From Mycolicibacterium sp. GF69 (GTDB taxonomy: Bacteria > Actinomycetota > Actinomycetes > Mycobacteriales > Mycobacteriaceae), in contig NZ_QMEW01000035.1 of assembly GCF_003284965.1 (NCBI RefSeq), forward strand, positions 1 through 54,068: a stretch of DNA of 54,068 nucleotides, read 5' to 3'. Both the position numbers and the translations under genes were made by a program. This document shows positions 49,700-54,068 of this stretch, one piece after another. The notes beneath the pieces were generated by a model. That model ran no database searches. It was not told the DNA's origin and was given only the letters and a program-made list of their open reading frames with translations. Each line of letters opens with the position of its first letter. Within the stretch, counting starts at the first letter, position 1.

Positions 49700-51136
49700 T
49701 CAACGGGACGCGGCGGCCAGTGGCAGGGTCGACCCCACGGTAGCCAACTCCCCGGGCAACCCGGCGGCGCGGCGGATGTCGGCGAAGGCCTGCAGCAGCG
49801 CGTCGGTCGCCTCGTGCGGGTCGGTGAGCGTTCGGTCGTCGGTCAGCACCGAGATCGCGAGTTGGTCGACGTAGCTCCATACGGTGATGTTCATCCCGCT
49901 GCCGGTGACGACGGGCCCGACCGAATAGATCTCGCTGACCACGCCGCCCGCGACGTGTCCGCGATCGCGGGGGCCGGCCACGTTGGAGATCGTCAGATTC
50001 ATCACCGCACCGGATTCCATCCGGCTGGCCTGCATCCGGAAGAACCGGGGTGCCAATGCCGGCGGCAGATAGGACATCCACGCCGGCAGCACCGTCGGCC
50101 CGAGCAGCTGATGACTCTCCTTGGCGATCTTCGTCGCCACCGCGGTGAGCTTCACTCGTTCCAGCGGATCGGCGATGTGCACCGGCAGCGACGGCATCAT
50201 GTAGGTGAACTCGTTGCCGGTCAACCGATCCGGCGACGCATCGGTACAGATCGGGACACCGGCGATCAGCGGCGCGTCGGCGTGCCCGTCGTAGCGCAGC
50301 AGCAGCGTGCGCAGCGCGCCCGCGGCGGTCGCCAACACGATGTCGTTGAGCGTGACGCCGAGATGTCTGCCGGTCTCCTTGACCTCGGGCAGCGACAGCG
50401 GTGCCGTCGCAAAGCGGCGCCCCGGCGACACCACGTGGTTGAGGAAGGTCGGCGGCGGTGCGAAGTTGCGGGCCAGGTCGGGCTGCGGCCCCCGCTCCTT
50501 GGCGCGCTTGCGCACCCGCGAGATTCCCGCGGCGGTCTCGCTGACCAGCCTGGGCAGGCGGCGGATCAGGTGCGCGTGGTCGCGGCCCGCGGCTTTGAGC
50601 AGTTGCGCGGTGGAGCGCAGTGCCGGGTCGCCGGCCGGCCCCGCCACAGCGGGTTCCTCCACCGCGTCGGGTTGCAACGCCCGCGCCAGCTGATTCGCCG
50701 ATGCGACACCGTCGGCGAGCACGTGGTGCACCTTGTGGATGATCGCGACACGGTCGTCGGCCAAACCCTCGGCGACGTACATCTCCCACAGCGGGCGGGT
50801 GCGGTCCAACGGTGTGCTGGCGATCTCGCCGATCAGGTCGTCGAGCTCGCGGCGCCCACCCGGCGGCGCGACGCGCGCCGGCCGAAGGTGGTAGTCGAGG
50901 TCGATGTCGGCGTCCTCCCACCACATCGGATGGTGCAGTTTCAGCGGGATGTCGACGAGCCGATAGCGCAGCGCCGAAAGCGCCATCAGCCGCGGATACG
51001 CGACGTCGCGCAACATCGCGAAGTTGTAGTCCGCCACGCCCGACACGTCGAGGATCCCGATCTTGAGCGTGTGCATGTGGATCTCGGGCGTCTCGCTGTA
51101 CAGCATCAGGGCGTCCACCCCGTTGAGTCGTCTCAT
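49700..51136 (-). CDS. Wax ester synthase/diacylglycerol acyltransferase (WS/DGAT family)
   Basis: A 478-residue acyltransferase of the Tgs family, making triacylglycerol or wax esters from acyl-CoA. Starts MRRLNGVDALMLYSETPEIHM; the active-site motif HHVLADG (137-143) has the family form HHxxxDG, followed by PLDRTRPLWEMYVAEGL upstream and the C-terminal DUF1298 part with NDIVLATAAGALRTLL and NLTISNVAGPRDR. Mycobacteria carry many paralogues, so the specific lipid cannot be named. The ATG at 51136 follows AGGGGG. Divergent from the DUF427 gene; no other gene shares the transcript. Confidence 0.93.
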   Translation of the reverse strand: MRRLNGVDALMLYSETPEIHMHTLKIGILDVSGVADYNFAMLRDVAYPRLMALSALRYRLVDIPLKLHHPMWWEDADIDLDYHLRPARVAPPGGRRELDDLIGEIASTPLDRTRPLWEMYVAEGLADDRVAIIHKVHHVLADGVASANQLARALQPDAVEEPAVAGPAGDPALRSTAQLLKAAGRDHAHLIRRLPRLVSETAAGISRVRKRAKERGPQPDLARNFAPPPTFLNHVVSPGRRFATAPLSLPEVKETGRHLGVTLNDIVLATAAGALRTLLLRYDGHADAPLIAGVPICTDASPDRLTGNEFTYMMPSLPVHIADPLERVKLTAVATKIAKESHQLLGPTVLPAWMSYLPPALAPRFFRMQASRMESGAVMNLTISNVAGPRDRGHVAGGVVSEIYSVGPVVTGSGMNITVWSYVDQLAISVLTDDRTLTDPHEATDALLQAFADIRRAAGLPGELATVGSTLPLAAASR

Positions 51137-51245
51137 CCCACCCCCTGGCCGCCATTGTTTCGTACCGGCTTCCCAATTGCACTCGTCGTCATGCGGGTTC
51201 GACGAAGAAGTGACGGTGTGCCCGAAATTTGTAAAGCTGAGGAGC

Positions 51246-51938
51246 ATGAGTCTCGTCGCCGCCCGCGGCCCGCTGAGCAAGGATCCGGCCGGCTGGTTCA
51301 CCCCGCCGCTGCCTGCCGATGTGGTGTTCGTCGAACCGCATCCGCGACGTGTGCAGGCCCTGCGCGACGGGCGTGCCGTCGTCGACACCGAACGCGCGCT
51401 GATGGTGCACCGCCGCGACCACCCGCTCAGCTATGCGTTCCCCGTCGACGTGGTCGGCGACCTCCCGTGTGAACCCGTCGCCGAGGCGCCCGGTTTCGTG
51501 CACGTACCGTGGGATGCCGTCGACACCTGGCTGGAAGAGGGCCGCACGCTCGTGCACTACCCACCCAACCCGTATCACCGCGTGGACTGCCGGCCGACGC
51601 ATCGCGCGCTGCGGGTGACCGTGGCCGGCGAACCGCTGGTCGACACCGCCGACACCGTGATCGTCTTCGAGACATCGCTGGAACCCCGCTTGTACGTCGA
51701 CCCGGCGCATGTGCGCACCGACCTGCTGCGGCCGTCACAGACCACCAGCTACTGCAACTACAAGGGCCATGCGACGTACTGGTCGGCCGCGGTCGGCGAC
51801 GCGACGGTCGAGGACGTCGCATGGAGTTATCCGGACCCGCCGCCCGAAACGCTGCCCATCAAGGGCTTCTTGAGCTTCGACCCGGCTCGCGCCGAGGTGC
51901 TGGCAGAGCTTCCGATGGCCGCCGACCGCCGAACGTGA
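51246..51938 (+). CDS. DUF427 domain protein, two tandem copies
   Basis: A 230-residue protein with two DUF427-like units. The first covers about 30-85 (RRVQALRDGRAVVDTERALMV, then HPLSYAFPVDVV), and the second, more complete, covers about 115-220 (LRVTVAGEPLVDTADTVIVFE, then YVDPAHVRTDLLRPSQTTSYCNYKGHATYW). DUF427 proteins are small beta-rich proteins of unproven function, common in actinobacteria. ATG 51246 is preceded by GAGGAG at very short distance. It is followed by a palindromic element and a possible sigma-factor remnant. Confidence 0.85.
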   Translation: MSLVAARGPLSKDPAGWFTPPLPADVVFVEPHPRRVQALRDGRAVVDTERALMVHRRDHPLSYAFPVDVVGDLPCEPVAEAPGFVHVPWDAVDTWLEEGRTLVHYPPNPYHRVDCRPTHRALRVTVAGEPLVDTADTVIVFETSLEPRLYVDPAHVRTDLLRPSQTTSYCNYKGHATYWSAAVGDATVEDVAWSYPDPPPETLPIKGFLSFDPARAEVLAELPMAADRRT

Positions 51939-51992
51939 ACTCGTGCTCGATTTTCACCCGAAATCTCGCACACAAGTTCACGTTCGGCAGCG
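51928..51992. repeat. Intergenic palindromic element after the DUF427 gene
   Basis: An 18-bp inverted repeat with one mismatch, GCCGAACGTGAACTCGTG (51928-51945) and its complement at 51971-51988. Inside is a smaller GATTT/AAATC hairpin (51949-51953 and 51961-51965). It starts inside the last codons of the DUF427 gene. It could act as a terminator. It resembles the 13252-13315 element in design but not in sequence. Confidence 0.6.
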
Positions 51993-52009
51993 CGGGAACT
52001 AGTGAGGGT

Positions 52010-52093
52010 GACACCATCGATCTGGTCGCATTGTTCGAGCTTCACGGCCGCGCCATCTACCACGCGGCGCTGCGCCTGAACCCCGCCAACTAA
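52010..52093 (+). pseudogene. Possible remnant of an ECF sigma factor N-terminus
   Basis: One frame reads DTIDLVALFELHGRAIYHAA then LRLNPAN and a stop. This is very like the first helix of sigma region 2 in ECF sigma factors, where the next residues would normally be acidic plus the DxxQ/E motif. There is no start codon in frame and the rest of the gene is missing, so if related it is a 28-residue fossil. It lies between a palindromic element and an F420-type gene. Confidence 0.35.
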
Positions 52094-52109
52094 CCACCAC
52101 CGAAAGACG

Positions 52110-53027
52110 TCAAGATGCGGCGATCACCGACGCCCCGAACCGGTCGATGGTCTCGAGCACATGCGCGAGGCTGTCACCGGGCAGGCCGACCTGCACCCAC
52201 GTCACCCCGATCGCGGCCAGCCTCTCCAGCCCGGCGAGGTACGCCTCGGCGTTGAAGTCGTCGCCGCCGGGGCTGCCGCCGTCCGGGTTGGTGAACGTGA
52301 TGTCGATTCGCGACCAGTCACAGCCGGCATCGTCGAACCGACGCCGCAGGTCGTCGATGCCGGCGGCCAGCGTCTCGGCGTCCATCGTCGCCGTGCGCGC
52401 CGTCTGGGCCAGCACGGCGGGCGCCGGGAAAGGACACCACCCGTCGCCGTGGGTGACGACGCGCTTGCGGGCGGCGGCGGTGTTGCCCCCGATCCAGATC
52501 GGCGGATGGGGATCGCTGACGGGCCGCGGGTGGGCGGTGATGCCGCTGGCGGTGAAGTGCCGTCCCTCGTAGGAGAAGTCGTCGGTAGTCCAGATTCCGC
52601 GAATCACCTCCAGCGCCTCCTCGAACAGCGCTGCCCGTTCCTCGAAATCGACTCCGAGCGCGGCGAATTCCCGTTTCAGATAGCCGACGCCGACCCCGAG
52701 AGTGAACCGCCCTTCCGACAGCAGATCCAGCGTGGCGCCAGACTTGGCGACGACGAAGGGGTTGCGGTAGGGCAGCACCACGATGTTCGGGATGAGACGC
52801 AGCGACGTCGTGGTCGCCGCCGCATAACCCATCGCCACGAAGGGGTCCACCGCATCGTGGCCGCCCGCCTGCAGCCAGCGCTGCGTCGGCGCCGGATGAT
52901 CGGTGAACCCGAATCCGTGGAAGCCCGCCGCCTCGGCGGCCGCCGCGACCGTGGCAATCCCCTTGCCGGTGACCAGCTCCGGGTTGTACGGGTGGCTGTG
53001 CATCGGGTGGGTGAAGGTGAACCGCAT
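52110..53027 (-). CDS. LLM-class F420-dependent oxidoreductase
   Basis: A 305-residue luciferase-like protein: FTFTHPMHSHPYNPEL, AAEAAGFHGFGFTDHPAPTQRWL, LRLIPNIVVLPYRNPFVVAKSGATLDLLS, GRFTLGVGVGYLKREFAALGV and PPIWIGGNTAAARKR. It is a TIGR03619-like F420 enzyme; substrate unknown. It is not a close copy of the 45.6-kb enzyme. Divergent from a third member across about 100 bp containing an inverted repeat, which suggests coordinated control of the two. Confidence 0.85.
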   Translation of the reverse strand: MRFTFTHPMHSHPYNPELVTGKGIATVAAAAEAAGFHGFGFTDHPAPTQRWLQAGGHDAVDPFVAMGYAAATTTSLRLIPNIVVLPYRNPFVVAKSGATLDLLSEGRFTLGVGVGYLKREFAALGVDFEERAALFEEALEVIRGIWTTDDFSYEGRHFTASGITAHPRPVSDPHPPIWIGGNTAAARKRVVTHGDGWCPFPAPAVLAQTARTATMDAETLAAGIDDLRRRFDDAGCDWSRIDITFTNPDGGSPGGDDFNAEAYLAGLERLAAIGVTWVQVGLPGDSLAHVLETIDRFGASVIAAS

Positions 53028-53047
53028 GTCTGTGAGTCCCGTCTAGA

Positions 53048-53073
53048 ACATTCTTCTCGTTTTCCGAGAATGT
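53048..53073. promoter_or_regulatory. Operator-like inverted repeat between two F420-type genes
   Basis: ACATTCT (53048-53054) pairs with AGAATGT (53067-53073), and overlapping it TTCTCG (53054-53059) pairs with CGAGAA (53065-53070). It lies in the divergent promoter region, the pattern of a TetR/MarR-type operator. The regulator is not encoded nearby. Confidence 0.45.
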
Positions 53074-53129
53074 CGTTACCATGCGAACCGCGGAAAGTAC
53101 AGCGTTGGACGGCGATGGGAACCGCGGAC

Positions 53130-54068
53130 ATGACTGCAAGAAGTGGCACACCGGAGATCGGCGTCTACCTGCCCCAGATGGGTTTCACCTACGAGGAGAT
53201 GCTGCATCGCACCCAGCGATGCGAGGATCTGGGCATCGACTCGCTCTGGCTCTACGACCACCTCTACGGACCCGGCCTGCCCGACTACCCGTCGCTGGAG
53301 GCGTGGACGCTGGCCACGGCGCTGCTCGCCAACACCGAGCGCATACGGATCGGACACATGGTGCTGTGCAACCAGTTTCGTCATCCGGCCGTGCTCGCGA
53401 AAATGGCCACCACACTCGACCAGATCTCGGCGGGCCGACTGCAACTCGGACTCGGCAGCGGTTCGATCGAGGACGAGCACGACCGCGTCGGGCTGCCCTG
53501 GGGGTCTTTTCGCGAGCGCTCGGAACGGCTCGGCGAGACGCTGGAGATCCTGGCCCAGGCGTTCGCCGACGAGCGGATCGACTTCCGCGGCAAGCACTTC
53601 ACCGTGACCGATTTCGCCGTCAAGCCGGGTCCCGCCCAGCAACCGAGACCACCGATCGTGGTCGGCGGTGTCGGCGAGAGGTACACGCTGCCGCTGGTCG
53701 CCCGGTACGCCGATGTGTGGAACGTGCCCACCTACGCGCTCGGCGAACTGCAACACAAGGTGTCGGTCCTGCGGTCCATCTGCGAGGACATCGGGCGCGA
53801 TCCGTCGAGCATCGTGTTGTCAGTGGAGGCGGTGATGGCGCTCGCACCCGACGACGCGTCGCTGCCGGAGGTACGCCGGCTCGCCGAAAAGCGTTTCGGG
53901 CTACCGGCGTTCGGCCTCAACGAGGGCGGGCTGGTCGGGACGGCGCCCGCGATCGTCAACCGTATTCGTGAACTGCAGTCGTGGGGATTCGCGCAGATTG
54001 TGCTGTTCACCCACGACCGCGCGTCCGATCAGACGCTGGACCTGCTGGCGTCCGAAGTGATGGCGCAC
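53130..54068 (+). CDS. LLM-class F420-dependent oxidoreductase, 3' end beyond window
   Basis: At least 313 residues, open to the right edge, so the C-terminus is missing. It reads PEIGVYLPQMGFTYEEML, CEDLGIDSLWLYDHLYGPG, RIRIGHMVLCNQFRHPAVLAKMATTLDQIS, GRLQLGLGSGSIEDEHDRVGLPWG and PPIVVGGVGERYTLPLVARYADVWN, all typical of F420-linked luciferase-like enzymes. ATG 53130 (MTARSGTPEIGV) is preferred; ATG 53115, five codons upstream, is also in frame. Third such gene within 8.5 kb. Confidence 0.87.
   Translation, partial: MTARSGTPEIGVYLPQMGFTYEEMLHRTQRCEDLGIDSLWLYDHLYGPGLPDYPSLEAWTLATALLANTERIRIGHMVLCNQFRHPAVLAKMATTLDQISAGRLQLGLGSGSIEDEHDRVGLPWGSFRERSERLGETLEILAQAFADERIDFRGKHFTVTDFAVKPGPAQQPRPPIVVGGVGERYTLPLVARYADVWNVPTYALGELQHKVSVLRSICEDIGRDPSSIVLSVEAVMALAPDDASLPEVRRLAEKRFGLPAFGLNEGGLVGTAPAIVNRIRELQSWGFAQIVLFTHDRASDQTLDLLASEVMAH

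Noticed and set aside
53041..53073. KstR-type operator between the F420 genes
   Set aside because: The sequence contains AGAACA but lacks the symmetric AAC-N2-GTT core of that operator.
1..54068. tRNA, rRNA, insertion sequence or prophage
   Set aside because: No tRNA-like cloverleaf, rRNA motif, transposase, integrase or terminal repeats were seen on reading both strands; this is a visual check, not a covariance search.

Overview
This window is high-GC actinobacterial DNA, and its gene order follows the Mycobacterium tuberculosis Rv2839c-Rv2876 interval almost gene for gene: infB, ylxR, nusA, rimP, Rv2843/Rv2844-like genes, proS, efpA, cysG, cobB, cobO, the Rv2850c-type chelatase, a GNAT, mqo, the Rv2854 hydrolase, mtr, Rv2857c/aldC/Rv2859c/glnA4, mapB, a lipoprotein PBP, Rv2867c, ispG, rip1, dxr, mpt83 and a DUF2631 protein. 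Mycothione reductase, F420-type luciferase-like enzymes, a mycofactocin-type SDR and a wax-ester synthase also point to Mycobacterium. The absence of PE_PGRS, VapBC and RelFG genes at their M. tuberculosis positions, and the presence of NAGGN osmolyte genes and a CbiMNQO importer, suggest a fast-growing environmental species (Mycolicibacterium type). The species is an inference; no rRNA is present.

Layout. 1-4.5 kb: the transcription/translation operon rimP-nusA-ylxR-infB on the minus strand, split by a flavin amine oxidase and a divergent TetR regulator. 4.5-10.6 kb: a lipoprotein and ferritin-like pair (+), proS, and two tandem EfpA-type exporters. 10.6-17.8 kb: a tightly packed minus-strand run of mqo, GNAT, a ChlI/ChlD-type chelatase, cobO, cobB and cysG. 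17.9-20.3 kb: hydrolase and mycothione reductase (+). 20.3-22.9 kb: a CbiMNQO cobalt importer at the place where M. tuberculosis has nicT. 23-28.9 kb: a methyltransferase, an ArsR regulator and a glutamine-synthetase-like/GATase/ALDH/SDR operon that looks like a gamma-glutamyl-amine degradation route. 29-32.6 kb: two genes for the osmolyte N-acetylglutaminylglutamine amide. 32.6-37.4 kb: a degenerate alpha/beta hydrolase, a lipoprotein, cobQ, mapB, an NTF2-like protein and a DUF1707 protein. 37.4-44.7 kb: a lipoprotein PBP, two GNATs (one with a GyrA-like N-terminus beside a 23-bp tandem repeat), and ispG-rip1-dxr. 44.8-54 kb: mpt83 behind a SigK-like promoter, three F420-type oxidoreductases, photolyase, SDR, DUF2631, WS/DGAT and DUF427 genes.

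Two functional themes recur. One is cobalamin: cysG, cobB, cobO, the chelatase, cobQ and cobalt uptake all lie within about 25 kb. The other is amine/nitrogen metabolism: amine oxidase, GlnA4-type ligase, GATase, ALDH and NAGGN synthesis. No tRNA, rRNA, CRISPR array or insertion sequence was seen. Genes are densely packed, with many 4-nt start/stop overlaps and several apparent leaderless promoters (TANNNT 6-7 nt before the start codon). No intergenic gap exceeds 300 bases.

The items I would look at first are the GyrA-like/GNAT fusion and the repeat at its stop codon, the interruption of the nusA-infB operon, the 33-bp duplication at the cobB-cysG junction, the back-to-back leaderless promoters between mapB and the NTF2-like gene, and the hydrolase that has lost its nucleophile. 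I found no clear evidence for an entirely new multi-gene system.
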